NCBI GenBank assembly: GCA_033439265.1
Contig: JAVTVX010000013.1
Location: forward strand, 7,404,501-7,468,500
Origin: Dillenia suffruticosa
Lineage: Eukaryota; Streptophyta; Magnoliopsida; Dilleniales; Dilleniaceae
Length of the DNA stretch: 64,000 nucleotides
Reading direction: 5' to 3'
The translations under genes were made by a program, and so were the position numbers. The notes under the pieces were generated by a model, which searched no databases, was not told where the DNA came from, and saw only the letters and a program-made list of their open reading frames with translations. Of the stretch, positions 1-11,292 are shown one piece after another; the first letter of the stretch is position 1; every line of letters begins with the position of its first letter.

Positions 1-660
1 ACCCCAAGTCAGTTATTTGTGCAGAGATTCGTGGGCTCGCGGGTTAGAAGGCTTGCGGGCTTGCAGGCCGCAGTGGGCTTTGCGGGCCGCAGTGGGCTCA
101 CAGGTTGCACGCCCTCGAGGGTTGCGCGTGCTAGCGGGCTGGTGTGCGCTTGTGCACAGAAGGGCTCACAAGCAGGACTGCAATCACACGCTCACGCTGT
201 GGTACGCTCGAGCGGTCACGCGCTTGCGCTTGCGTTGTGGCGCGTTGGCGGAAGGTCGCACGCTATGGTGCACTCGTGCTCGTGCAGGGAAGCTGTTCTG
301 GGAAGATCGTATGTGCTCGTGTACGCTATGGTGCGCTCGCGTGGGGAAGATTGCGCTGTGGTGTGCTCGTAGGGAGGTTGTGCTCGCGGGAGGGAGGACA
401 TGCGATGAGAGAGAGGCGGATGGTGGCGGAGGAGAGGGAGAGAACGCTGTGCGCGCGGTAAAGGGAGAGAGAGAGAGTGAGACCGAGGGAAAGAGGGAGC
501 GACAGTGAGAGAGTGAGAAATAGTGGAACACGGCGGCGGTGGGTGGCGATCGGTTGCGACGGCGACGGAGGAGGAAGAAGATGAGGTGGCCGCGGGAAGA
601 AGGTGAAGAGGCGGAGAGAGAAAGAAAGAGGAAGAGAGAGAGACAGAGGGAGAGAGATTA
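1..660. repeat. GC-rich low-complexity block with degenerate tandem repeats
   Basis: This block is much richer in G+C and CpG than anything else in the window. It is built from variants of short words such as GCGGGCTTGCGGGC and TACGCTATGGTGCGCTCG. A short word, GCCGCAGTGGGCT, is duplicated near positions 67-100, and imperfect units of about 50-60 bases follow between 190 and 390. From 400 to 660 it turns into a purine-rich GA/GAGA tract. Both strands stay open for over 100 codons, but the peptides are low-complexity (Arg/Ala/Cys-rich on one strand, Ser/Pro/His-rich on the other) and match no family I know. The open frames are probably a by-product of composition. It could be the end of a transposon lying outside the window. 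Confidence 0.5.
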
Positions 661-1250
661 GTGCTAAAAGCCCTAATCTGATTTGGGTGTGCTGCGTTTT
701 GGCTCAAAACACAGTACTCCTCTTTTTTTTTTACTCTTATTATTGTTATTATATATATATATATATATATATATTCATTTTACACTAAAATTCGCAGATA
801 CGGCAAAAATTTAAAATATACCAAAAATTCAATTTAAATACCCCAAAATAAAAAATCAAAATAAATAAAAATTTCTCTATATATATATAACTGAGAAATA
901 TTTTTATTAAATTCCTGAATAGAAGTATCATAATACGGATACCGCAGTGTCAGTGTTATAGTTCCACCTCCTTATTTATATTGTCTAAAGCAACTTTGGT
1001 TGTTCTCTCCTTTTTATCTCCCTCTTTCTTTGTACAAGAAAGCTACCTAGTCGGGAGACCTTTTCACTCATCTAATCCACGTAGTGTCCCAGATGCTCAA
1101 TCTGTTCTTCTCTTTTTTAACTTTAGAACTCAACTAAAATAATAGTTTGCATAAAATACATTAGTCAAATAAAACAAAAAACCTAAATAAGATACACCTT
1201 AAAACGAAGACTCATACCCCGAGTCCAAAGGACATGATGACTTCATCCCC
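661..1250. other. AT-rich spacer with poly-T and (AT)n
   Basis: No gene is visible here. A T-run at about 722-732 is followed by a (TA)n microsatellite at about 752-773 and AT-rich sequence. The segment may be the flank of the retroelement remnant that follows on the minus strand, but no LTR ends or target duplication can be recognised. Confidence 0.4.
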
Positions 1251-2669
1251 CTAATCCATTGACAAGCCATTCAGTTCAAGCTCAGAACAATTGTAATCCA
1301 TTTGCTTGGCCATCCTCCTCGCCTCCGTAACATTTAGATAAACATAGCGATGGTTGCCGGTGTTGACCACTACAATACCCCTTTCCCGAAGATATCTCCT
1401 ATCGTCATAGGACCTTAGAAATATAGAAGGGAGGGGAGTGGTCCTTTCTGGCACTTTTGCTTTGCCCTTCTGCACCTACAAAGCCTCGGGAAAGGTAGAA
1501 GAAGGTCTATCTCGATATCCCCTCTCTTTTCTCCTTTTGCATCATCTCTATTAAAACCCTCCTTGACAATCTCATCTTCACCACCCTCCTCAAGAGCTAA
1601 TACCAGATACCAAAGAAAGATCACCTCTAGTTTAAACCCTCTGGCCTCTGCTTGTTCGGTTGCCCCTGGAAGGTAAACCTCATATACACTAGGCGAACCC
1701 TATTCCCCAGTTTCACCACCCCCCTCGCTTGGGCTTAGCAACATCTCTGCTTTCCTCCTCTTTCTCCTCAACATTGAATAGGGAGGGCGTTACTTGATGG
1801 AGCGCCTTGGTCTGATACGCTTTCTGCCTTCTCTGTATTTCTCTTAGATCTTAGTCTCATGTGCCTATCGGTGGTTATTTCAATCAAATCCTCACCTTTA
1901 ACTAAAGAAAGAACATCTAGAAGCTTTATGGCTTTATTTTTCATCAGAATAGGCATCTCGATCTTCCTTTTCTCTCCCACCAACAAATCCGCCAATGATA
2001 GCATTTCGTCATCTAGAAGAGTTTCTACGTAAATACGTTTACTCTTCACCGAGCCAAAGCCCCTAACTGAACACACAAAGTTTGAATGTTGAGAAGGTCC
2101 TGGGGATTTCAACCCTAGGAAATGCTCACCATTAGCGTCAAACAATATCGGCATCCGTTTCCTCTTCATGAATTTTACAAAAAAGAACTTTTACATTCAG
2201 TTCTTGTTGATGATTTCCTTGTAGAAAAAATTCCCCCTAACTCTAGTTTGGTTTGAAGACAGAACCAGCCCTCCATAGAAGTTCTAGTGGGACACCTTGT
2301 CAAAGTTAAAATTGATGACAATATCTCAAAATCAAATTTCAAACAACAAAAACTTATCAAACTCACTATTGTCATGACCATATGCCAAGCGCTTAGAATC
2401 AATATAGTAGGAAAGATATTCCAATGCATCAAAACCCGGGCAAAAGAACCCGTATATGGCAAACAAAAACCATACTTTACATACTGTTTATACATCGACA
2501 TACTCCCTTTAGGTGGCCTATTTGCCCTATATTCCTCTGTCAATGACAAAAAATTATAACCATCGACTAGATCCATATCATTAACCACCTCGTGTAAGTC
2601 ATCTTGCAATATCGTACTCTTAATATCGCTGATGCTATGGTGAGTGTGAGAAGCAGAACCTTTGACCAT
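1251..2669 (-). pseudogene. Decayed retroelement gag-like remnant (gypsy-type N-terminal domain)
   Basis: Three open stretches lie in succession on the minus strand (2669-2175, 2169-1768, 1624-1251) and are broken by stops and frame changes. The first starts with a plausible ATG at 2669. Around its residues 65-105 it carries the pattern YGFCLPYTGSFARVL, then a hydrophobic AWHMVM stretch, then GWFCLQ. That order resembles the 'putative gypsy type transposon' domain (Pfam PF04195, Transposase_28) that begins large plant gag-like proteins. The next two stretches are Lys/Glu-rich and not recognised. No reverse transcriptase, integrase or protease follows, so this is a remnant or part of a non-autonomous element. 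The domain call rests on pattern recall only. Confidence 0.4.
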
Positions 2670-2689
2670 CTCAGTTCTCTTACAGAGTT

Positions 2690-5125
2690 CTCTCTCACAA
2701 ACCTCGCAAACCCTAATTCACATAATATTTTCCCTCTCAACAATTTTGGTCAAGAATGGAACAGCTACAATAGTTGTAACCAATCCCAATCCACTTAAAA
2801 AGAAACGTGTCCAGGAAGATTCGCCAACATCAAGGTAGCATATCTCACATTTAATGCTTCACTTTCGCGTCCATGGCACGTACCCAAAACCACTCTCCCT
2901 ACATATTCTTTGCTTTCACGCCTATTACACTTACTCACAACTACTTTCTCTACACGTCCTTTCAAATTACTCAATTCTTATCATCTTAACTCTACTTTTA
3001 ACTTTATTTCTTCAAACTAGCATTAGGAGTGGGGGCAAATAATGGTACATTGTCTAAACAGCTCTTTACCTCTTGGTCTCTCGACCTCTCGGTCACTTTA
3101 ACTCTCAGTCTCTGAATCTTTCAGTTGTTCCCACTCCTTATTGGAAACTTTCCATTGACAAAGTAATTCCCATTACGTGATAAAGACAACATATGATCAT
3201 TCAATAAGGAATGAAATCTCAAACAAATATAAATCTTCCTTAATCTAATATGAATCTTCTCTAGTCTCGAGAAAACCTCTCTCAATAAGGAAATAGATCT
3301 CACAACTTGAATTTTCCTTGATCAGTAGGATTCTAAATCCCTTAAGAATCTTTTATTACAATTCTTGTAATCTTGAAAAATTCTTAGTAATCTCTCTAAA
3401 AGTAAACTATAGTTTTTACACTCCTAAACGCAAATGAGACTTGACATGCATGTATGTTATATACTCTAAACACTGACAACCAACCAGATACATTCATTAA
3501 CTCTACATTTATCAAACAGAGGCAATACAAGGCTACTTTACGTCTCTATTTAGATGATATTTGGTTTGCACTCGAAAATCAAAATCAGAATCAAAATCAA
3601 AGATATTAAGAATCGAAATCAGAATCAATTTCTACAAATTTTGGAATATGTACGATTACTATTTTTAATGTTTGGTTTATATATTTTTCAAAATGATAAT
3701 TATATAATTATCAATTTTACTTCTTATAAAGATGAACATTTGTTTAAGAATAAATTATTGTCAATATATATAATATTCTTAATTTATAATTTACATGAAC
3801 ATTTGTTCAATATTCTTATAAAATAATTGTTCATATGTATAACAATTATCTGTAGAACAAAACCCATCGCCAATAAATTTATATATATAATTCAATTTAT
3901 AATTGATAATTCTGATGCATATAATTTTTTTTACACAAACGTTTCCTATTGTAGAAATGTCTCAATATACTAAATTAATTAGTATTTATATAAAAAAATA
4001 TTTATATTTTCTATATTTACATATTTATCAATATTTAATAAATTATTTACTTATTAAATTATATATTTTTATTTTTATATTATGTGTCTTATAATTAATA
4101 ATTACATATTTAATTATTTTAGATTATCATTATAAAAAATAACTATTCTATTATTTTTATAAAATAATTTATATTTATGTAAAAATTTTTATATTTTTTA
4201 TATTCACATATTTTCTAATTCCATAATTTTATAAATTAATATTTTTCATATCTCATGGTATGATGTTCGTATCCATGCCACCTTGACCAAGGGTAATGCT
4301 TTATGTTTATGACTTTTTAAGTTCATCATTCCATAGCAATGAAGCTAGAACCATCCTTTTGATAATAAAGGAATCTTTTTCATACCTACAAGTCAAGCAA
4401 TTTCTGAGGATCATTCTCAAATTTTCTTTCTTTTCATTATCAACCTTTTTGTGATTAGATTGATTTTTGTCTCCGATTGATTCTTTGATTCAAGTGACTA
4501 TTGGCTTTATAGATTTTAGTTGAATTCTTATCAACTTTTGTTGATTTGATTTTATAGTTTGATTGATGTCTTCACATTCTATTTTGTATTATCTAGTTTA
4601 TTATGATTTTGTTTGTTTTTGAGTCTATTCAAGATTTTCAATGACTGGAATAATTTATGTCACCGGTGATTTGTTGTCTGAATCAAGTTCTTAATCAAAG
4701 TAATGATCAATTTATTTCTTACTTGATTGATTTCTTCAATTGTTATTGATCATGATTGATAGCCTAATTGAATAATTATTGGTTGATTAATTAAGATGTG
4801 TGGCCTAATTTCATCATTTTATATTTTTTTCTCTTCATATCTTTCTCATCAGGATTTATCAATCTTTAGAATTTTTGTTCTCTCATCTTCCTTTGCTCAT
4901 TTGAGTTTCGTCCCATCTTCATACAAAAGCTTTATTCAGGGTACAACAACCCAGAGTACCATTGATGCATTGGCAAACACATTGGCATAGGCTCCCCATT
5001 TTCATAAAAAAGGTTTATTTGTAGGTCTCCCATCCAAGAGGATCCGCTAAACACATCGGCACAGGCTTCCAATTCGAGTTAAAAGAGCAATCATCTGCGG
5101 GGGCCAAAAATAACCTCTAATAAAT
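2690..5125 (+). repeat. Putative diverged left LTR (or LTR plus flank) of a gypsy-like element
   Basis: Parts of this segment recur, heavily diverged, at 7890-8876. The matches are a stretch near 2850-3045 ending in CATTAGGAGTGGGGG against 7890-7993, and a terminal stretch at about 5010-5123 beginning GTAGGTCTCCCATCC against 8776-8876. A primer-binding-site-like sequence follows directly at 5126. This order (repeat, PBS, internal region, second repeat) suggests a 5' LTR. The outer boundary is not resolved and no target duplication was found. The middle (about 3550-4260) is extremely AT-rich and probably a separate insertion, since the second copy has no counterpart. From 4300 to 4790 it is T-rich with degenerate GATTGATT words. 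Confidence 0.4.
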
Positions 5126-5150
5126 TGGTGTCGTTCGTAAGAGCGACTGA
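5126..5150 (+). other. Decayed primer-binding-site-like sequence
   Basis: ATTGGTGTCGTTCGTAAGAG resembles a decayed form of the PBS-proximal sequence found just inside the 5' LTR of many plant gypsy elements (ATTGGCGCCGTCTGTGGGAA). C-to-T changes would account for part of the difference. It sits two or three bases after the presumed LTR end, where a PBS should be. Confidence 0.4.
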
Positions 5151-5171
5151 CTAACTGTCCATAGAAATTTC

Positions 5172-5369
5172 ATGCCTACCTCCTCTCTCCTAGTACCAAG
5201 CCACCAAAGAAAAGAAATGGAGGTGATGCCTCCAAAGCCAGACATAAAGTGGGTGAATGAATGTCTAACTCTGGCTTCGCTTGACATCGACACCCTGGAT
5301 CCAGTAATTCTTACTCATAGCCTACTATTACTTTGTCAATATTTTAGTATTGCTAATAAATTGTTTTGA
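5172..5369 (+). pseudogene. Short open frame at the gag position of the decayed LTR element
   Basis: The frame opens with ATG 46 bases after the PBS-like sequence and runs 65 codons (MPTSSLLVPS at its start) before a stop. Its place directly after the PBS is that expected for gag, but there is no recognisable gag domain, zinc knuckle or downstream pol. It is probably the last readable piece of a gag start in a non-autonomous or decayed element. Confidence 0.25.
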
Positions 5370-6060
5370 TCTAAAATCTTACTTTATATTCATTGCGACA
5401 ATAATATTCTTATTCCATATACTCTGTTACTTCTTCATTATATCTTGACTAACGATAGTTTAATATATCTCTTAGCACTAGAGTGCTCATTTTTGTCCAC
5501 CGCGGACTACTTCAAATTTTCCTTTGTGATTATTATGATAATAGTATATCTATTTTATATATTCTGCTACTTTTTGTAACATTTTGATTAGTAGTAAAAC
5601 TCAAGCCTTGACGATTTTCCACGAGACTCAGGCTGTGGCATTCATGAAACTCCAATTTATCATAATCTCTCTCGCAAGCTTAACTCTCTCAGCTTCACGC
5701 CTCACACGGGTCCCAGCACCCATTCTCTCAACTCTACAACTCAAATGCGTCATCAATACGAGTCTTAGCATCCGATTGGGTAGTCACGGCTCACATTCTT
5801 TCAGCTTTGTGCCTCACATGGGTTATACACCCAAGCTCTCAGCTTTATGCCCATCATTGGGATGCCTCTTAACATCACAGTACTCATCTAGGTCCATTGA
5901 AGGCCTCATTTAGTAATTTCTGTTCACTTTATTTTGTTAATTTTTTACCATAATATTTCTATTTCACATATTCTACCACATTTTCATTACATCCCCACTA
6001 ACCACGGTTCAGGACCTTATGCCCATAAGGCTGTAGTCTACCACTTTTCTTTTGCAGGGT
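5370..6060. repeat. Internal repeat cluster of the decayed LTR element
   Basis: Two sets of degenerate repeats lie here. One is an AT-rich unit of about 65-70 bases ending in variants of ACTAACCACGGTT; copies lie near 5398-5460, 5529-5598 and 5947-6012. Between the last two is a unit with CTCTCAGCTTCACGCCTCACACGGG-like text, copies near 5688-5735, 5800-5830 and 5837-5865. No coding sequence is recognised. Confidence 0.4.
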
Positions 6061-6098
6061 CATACTCTCTCGGTGCAACGTTTGGTATGATTTCTAGG

Positions 6099-6448
6099 GT
6101 GCAGTGCTTTTGAGTACTAGCGGCGCAACATTCGATATGCTGTCACGGCCCAACATCTCCGAGTATCATTGGTGCAATGCATGGTATACTTTCCACAATG
6201 TAATGCCTCCAAGTACCATTGATGCAATACCTTGTATGCTTTTCAGGGTGCAATGTCACCGAATATCATCCACACAATACTCGGTACACATTCTAGGGTG
6301 CATCGCCTGTAAGTACCATCAGCACAATGTCCAATACACTGTTCAGGGTGCAATGCCCCCGAGTACCATCTCCACGATGTCCGATATGCTTTACACACTC
6401 AAGGTACAAAGCCTCCGAGTACCTTATCGCAACGCGTGCCAGGGACAC
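6099..6448 (+). repeat. Tandem repeat, 50-bp period, about seven copies
   Basis: Units begin at 6099, 6149, 6199, 6249, 6299, 6349 and 6399 and are all 50 bases long despite many substitutions. A half copy precedes the array at 6071-6098. The core reads roughly GTGCAATGCCTCCGAGTACC followed by ATCNNCACAATGTCCGGTATGCTTT. The last copy is the most diverged. Strict spacing with diverged sequence points to an old minisatellite within the transposon's internal region. Confidence 0.75.
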
Positions 6449-6484
6449 TCTATTGGTTAACGACATGACATGGGTTCCACACCT

Positions 6485-6735
6485 ACTTTCTCAGTTTTCT
6501 ATTTATATACGGGCAATGGCTCTTGGATAAGATTCAGTTCACTTTCTCTCGATCTTCTAATTAAATATGGGCTTCAGTTTTTGAATGGGATTCAATTTCT
6601 TTTTTCTCAGTTTTCTGTTTACATATGGGTCTCGGTGCTCGAATGGGATACAACTCCATTTCTCTTGGTTTCTTGTTTAATATGGCTACTACTACACTGG
6701 ATGGGATCTTACTCCCTTTCTCTTGGCACCGTATC
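6485..6735 (+). repeat. Tandem repeat, ~57-bp period, about four copies
   Basis: Units begin near 6485, 6541, 6603 and 6659, with a partial fifth at 6716. The shared text is CTTTCTCNGTTTTCTNTTTA, then ATATGGGC, then GAATGGGATTCAA. It lies 40 bases after the 50-bp array, so the two arrays form one repeat-rich block without coding content. Confidence 0.65.
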
Positions 6736-6739
6736 ATTT

Positions 6740-7480
6740 CAGTTGCACTATTTGTTTCAGTATATATTCTCTTGGATCTAACACCTAATGCTCTCTTGCA
6801 ACTACAATGCCTTCAGGGACAACTTAGCGCTCAGTTTACTTTATCTCAACACAATCTATTTCTTCATTCATAAAATTTTTATATATTATGCAAGCATAGG
6901 ATATAATGAGGGCACAATGGTGATTGGCAAACATATTTTATTTCATATAAATTTCATACATCATTCAAATAAAATACAACTGATATAGCAGCACCGACCT
7001 CTCACACTCATCGAAAGCCTCGTCACACTAACAAAACACAGAATTCAGGTTAGTTTTCAAACACCTTATCTCTCTGTCTTTATCACTCAAAACAACATCT
7101 ATTATTCTTTCTTGTTTGATTCCCTCTAGCACGCCAACTTCTCAGTCCATAATCATAAAGTAAAAGATACGGGGCCTAATGGCCCTAACCACAGAGCCCA
7201 CAACTTGACCTTTCGATCTCTCGATATCTCGGTCACTATCTTACTCCTCTTTATACACAGCCTGGTCATCCTTTTTCAGTACACTTTACTCACTTGACCT
7301 TTCGACCTGTCATTCTTCTAACCCGTCAGTTACTTCGACACCTTACCGAATGCTCTGAGTTACTGTGGAAGTAATTCCCATTATACAATGAGTCTAAGTT
7401 GAGATTCAATACCCTTCACAAAGCCCACAGAGTGACCTCTCGACCAGTCCTCTGCCTTTCTCAATACACTTGACTCAACT
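6740..7480. other. Internal non-coding part of the decayed LTR element
   Basis: No coding domain is recognised. Scattered words such as CCTTTCGATCTCTCGATATC (7208-7227) announce the short-period repeat that follows. The stretch probably lies between the lost coding region and the right LTR. Confidence 0.3.
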
Positions 7481-7484
7481 ACTT

Positions 7485-7830
7485 CTCTTAGTACACTTTG
7501 ATCACTCAACCTCTCAGTCTCTTGACCTTCCAATCTCTTGACTTCTTGATCACTTGATTTCTTGGTCATTCGACCTTTCGGTTTCCTGACTTCTCGATCT
7601 CTTGACCTTTCAGTCTCCCGATCTCTCAATCATTCGATCTCCTGGTCATTCAAACTCTCAGTCTCTCGACTTCTTGATCTTCCAATCTCCCGGTCATTCG
7701 ACCTCTCGATCTCTCGATCTCTTGACATCTCAATCTCCCGATCTCTCGACTCTCGATCTTCCGATCTCTCGGTCATTCTACCTCCTGGTCTTCCAATATC
7801 TTGATCTTTTGACCTTTTGGTCGCCTTACA
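7485..7830 (+). repeat. Short-period minisatellite (CTCTCGAT / CTTGACC words)
   Basis: The segment is a run of degenerate words of roughly 8-12 bases, variants of ATCTCTCGAC, CTTGATCT and GGTCATTCGAC. It yields Ser/Arg/Asp-rich open frames on both strands, which I take as artefacts of periodicity. The same words occur at low density at 3068-3120 and 7205-7330, tying it to the same element. Confidence 0.65.
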
Positions 7831-7879
7831 AATTTCACAAATCCTAAAATCAAGATTTCTCTCAAATAATTCTCACAAT

Positions 7880-8876
7880 CTATCACCGATGCATTTCGCA
7901 CTTAATACTCCACTTTCATGCCTCTTCTGATTCCCCAATTCACTCTACTCCTAACACCTTTTTCCCAAAATGCCATTAGGAGTGTGGCTAAATGATGATA
8001 CCCGACTTAACAGCAAGAACTTTTCTTATTCTCGTGAATTCCTAATTCTCTAATACTCATTCAATAAGCAAGAAAATCCTTGACAAGTTTAAACATTTCT
8101 TAATCTCGTAGGATTCTAATTTGCTTGTACTCTCAATAAAGAAGGAAACCTTTATGAAATTTTAAACATTCCATAATCTCGTTAGATTCTTAATCTTTTA
8201 AAAACTTTAACCATAATCCCTATCATTTTGGAAGATCTTACACAAAAAGAAAGTAGAGTTTTCTACATCCATTCGAAGGCTATTTATATAGAGCAAAGGT
8301 AACCCATCAGGGCACTTCTACACACTTACCATAGAGGCATGATCACAACTACACAACTTCACTCTTAACCCACAACAAGAGAGAGGTATGACTTTATATC
8401 CAATTCTACACCATCGGAAGAATGGTTTCATGGTCAATTATACACAATCAAATGTACAAATTCATATTTTATTTTATAAACCATCGGAGATACAATTTCA
8501 TACTCAATTATGTATACGTAATATGTTTATTATCTCTCTCTACATGCATACATCACACATAAGGCCATATTTTTGGTGCTCTACACACAATACAAATAGG
8601 ATGAACTCTACACATAACAGTAGGCCGTATTCGAGACTTTTCGATTTTTCTATTATCACTTTATCTGACTTGATATCAGATTTCTCCCGTTGGGTCAACC
8701 CCGATGCACACAAAGGCAACACAAGACTATATTTTAGGCTCTCTCAATTTTTTCTCTTTCATTTATTTACTCTTGTAGGTCTCTCATCCAAAAGGATTCA
8801 ACGAACACATCGTCACAGGCTCCCCATTGGAGTCGAAAAAGCAATCATATGGGGAGGCAAAAAATAACCTCCAACA
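7880..8876 (+). repeat. Putative right LTR of the decayed gypsy-like element
   Basis: It shares diverged blocks with 2850-3420 and 5010-5123. It contains a TATA-like CTATTTATATAGAGC at 8280-8294, as expected at an LTR promoter, and ends with CTCCAACA at 8876, a plausible ...CA LTR terminus. The left edge is uncertain: the match to the left copy extends upstream of the GGAGTGTGG purine stretch near 7981 that might have been the polypurine tract. No 5-bp target duplication could be confirmed. Confidence 0.4.
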
Positions 8877-9303
8877 ATAACTAAAAATGTTATAAACATT
8901 TATTACTTTGTAACAACCTTGATTGTACCATGTACTTCTAGCCACCCTATGCCAAAATTTTTGTTCTTCCGTACCCAAAAACTACTATATTATCTAGTCT
9001 ATTGTGACTACGAAGTTAGAGAAATCTTCCTCTCCACTCATACTAGCTTTGGCCCCAGAGAACCTCTCAAAATTCCGTTACTCTTTATAAAAGCTAAACT
9101 GTTATATTTAGGATAACTAGGTTAATGTGCTACTCAAATTATTAGACAAAATGATCTTAGACATATTCATTAATTACAGTTTATGTGCACCTATATGATT
9201 TGTAAAATTCTATGTATAGAAAATTGTACTCACAATACCTTTTCGTGTGTTCTTGTTAAGCATTCACTTATTTTTACCCTTTTATCCTTTTGGCTATGTA
9301 TGC
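8877..9303. other. Spacer without recognised content
   Basis: No gene, RNA or repeat is recognised. It separates the right end of the decayed LTR element from the LINE target site. Confidence 0.4.
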
Positions 9304-9317
9304 ATGAAGGAAAAGCT

Positions 9318-11278
9318 AAATGCTGTTGGTGCGATGAACCTGACATCTCATGAAGCAGGTGTAGGAGGCTTAATTAGAGATGGAGAGGTTAAGAGATCAC
9401 TGGTTTCTATGTCAAAGTGGGCATATGCAATGTCCTGATGATTGAACTTTTGGGAGTTGATAATGTGCAAAAATGTTAATTTTATTATTGATGTTATGGT
9501 ATGATTTTGGATTAGTCATGTGATCTAATGGATGGTTTTATGATTTTTTATTTTTAAAAGATCAAAATTAGAGATTGGATCAAAGTGGATTTAATGAGGC
9601 AATTTTAGAGTTAAATGGCTCAAAATATCATTTGAGCCTATAAAGAAAGAAAGAGCATCTAGAGTGAAAGATTTAATTTTAGTAGAATTTTTATTTCAAG
9701 TAAATTGTTAAGGGGTTAATTGTTTCCTTATTTTAAAGGATTAACCTAATTCTTTAATAGGAGAATCTTTTTAGATCAAGATCTAGATCACAACAAGAGA
9801 AATCCCTAGTTCACTTTGGGAGTGTGGACTCACGACTATATATATATTTCTCTAATGTGAGTGGCAGCTAGGGTAGTACACACGAAGAACAATTCATTTC
9901 CTTTCTTAGGTTTTATTTTTCCTTTTTCTCTTTAAAGCATATTTGTTTTTTTATTGATTTAAGAACATGTTTGTCACAATGAGTGCTAATTTTTTTCTTC
10001 TGATTTAAGGAAAAATTTCATTTGATTATTTTTATTATGAGTTTATGTATTTCATTTAATTTCTTATCTTTTAATTCAACTATTTGTCGATTTTTGATTT
10101 ATTTACAAGAAAAATTTGTATTGGTTAATCTGATAATTTAATTCAATATTAATTTTTTTTATTACTATCTAGAATTTCTGTGATCCGTAATTGTCATAAA
10201 TGAATAGTACAAGTACCAACTAGATTATTTATGTTTATGAGTTTTTTTACCAATAGTCATGTTTAACTTAAAAAATTGATGGAACAAAATTAAATAATTG
10301 TGTGGCTATTCCAGTTAATGCTATCATTATATTAATATGGAACGTTATTGTATTCAGTCAATTAATGATAAATTTTGATTGGATGCTGAATTTAATCAAT
10401 TAATTTAAGAAAATACAAAATTTATTACGACTATTCTAATAAATTTAAGATTAAATACTTTAATTGTAAGAATAATATTTTTAACCCGTGATCAATGACA
10501 TAATCGAATGTGCGAACTCTTGAATCAGAATTTAGTATATTGAAATTCTTTTCTAATTTTTAGTATTTTTGCGTTATTTATTTGTTTTTTAATTTTTGAT
10601 TATTAATTTTTAATTTAAAAATATATTTTATAAACTCTCATTTTATTTTAGCAATAATTAAGAAATTAAGTTAATATAGTTTCCGTGTGATTCGATCTGG
10701 TACCGCTATTACTATAAATTTGTTTGTATTGACGAAATCAATATTAATTTGAGGGTTTCGTCAACCAGCCATGAGTTCATGAAGGCCTTATCCTTGCCAT
10801 GCCAGGAACAACAATCTAAAGAAGTTTGAAGTGGAATCAAATTCCATTATCTTGATCAAACTCTTCACAGAAGATCCTAAACAAGGCCACATGCTGTTAA
10901 ACATGATTATGGAATTTCGTCAAATCATGCTGGAGATGGAACTTCTAAAGGTGAAGCACATTTTCAGGGAAGCTAATCAATGTGCTGATCGTTTAGCTAA
11001 AATGGGCCTTTCAAGTTCTCAGAATTTAATTAGCCGGAGACTGCTCCTCATAAGCTCCTGCACTTGCATCATGAAGACAACAGGGGTACTCCCCATTTCA
11101 AATCTTAAGTTGGTGGATTTTGTAAATAAGTTATAATTCTATCGATACTGTTATTTTCTCTTTAGAGAATTCGAATTCGAATCTCCTCTGTGTACCAAAA
11201 CAATGTTGGTGGGCTTATTGGTTCTTTTGTTTATCCTCTTTGGCCGTTGGAGCCCTCCTCCTTGTAAATAAAAAAAAA
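9318..11278 (+). mobile_element. 5'-truncated LINE (RNase H end) with 14-bp target duplication, split by a later insertion
   Basis: The direct repeat ATGAAGGAAAAGCT occurs at 9304-9317 and 11279-11292, and the right copy directly follows an A-rich tail (11268-11278). This is the signature of target-primed retroposition. The inserted sequence encodes the C-terminal RNase H-like (RVT_3) domain of a plant LINE: GAMNL and GGLIRDGE near 9330-9390, then after the interruption FEVESNSIILI and HIFREANQCADRLAKMG near 10826-11005, the usual vEsDS and REaNxxADxLAk motifs. A one-base deletion near 10793 shifts the frame. The domain is split by 1.33 kb of unrelated sequence at 9435-10762. It is dead and truncated to about the last 630 bases of the parent element. 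Confidence 0.75.
9435..10762. mobile_element. 1.33-kb AT-rich insertion inside the LINE fragment
   Basis: Removing this segment joins the two halves of the RNase H-like domain in frame (AMS before, TSHEF after), which fixes the boundaries to within a few bases. It starts TGATGATTGAAC at 9436, contains a TATA-like CTATATATATATTTC at about 9837-9851, has no coding potential and ends in GGGTTTCGTCA. This fits a solo LTR or a non-autonomous element. The flanks share only GTC, so no convincing target duplication is seen and the class remains open. Confidence 0.5.
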
Positions 11279-11292
11279 ATGAAGGAAAAGCT

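Noticed and set aside
17-707. Long overlapping open frames on both strands of the GC-rich block
   Set aside because: The peptides are low-complexity, overlap on both strands and follow the repeat units; several openings start at TTG rather than ATG. No domain is recognised.
7381-7847. Open frames with RDRE/SRSLDLS-type repetitive peptides
   Set aside because: They are translations of the short-period CTCTCGAT minisatellite on either strand.
9318-11136. RNase H-like peptides as exons of a host gene
   Set aside because: The 14-bp direct repeat, A-rich tail and frameshift show a retroposed LINE fragment, not exons.
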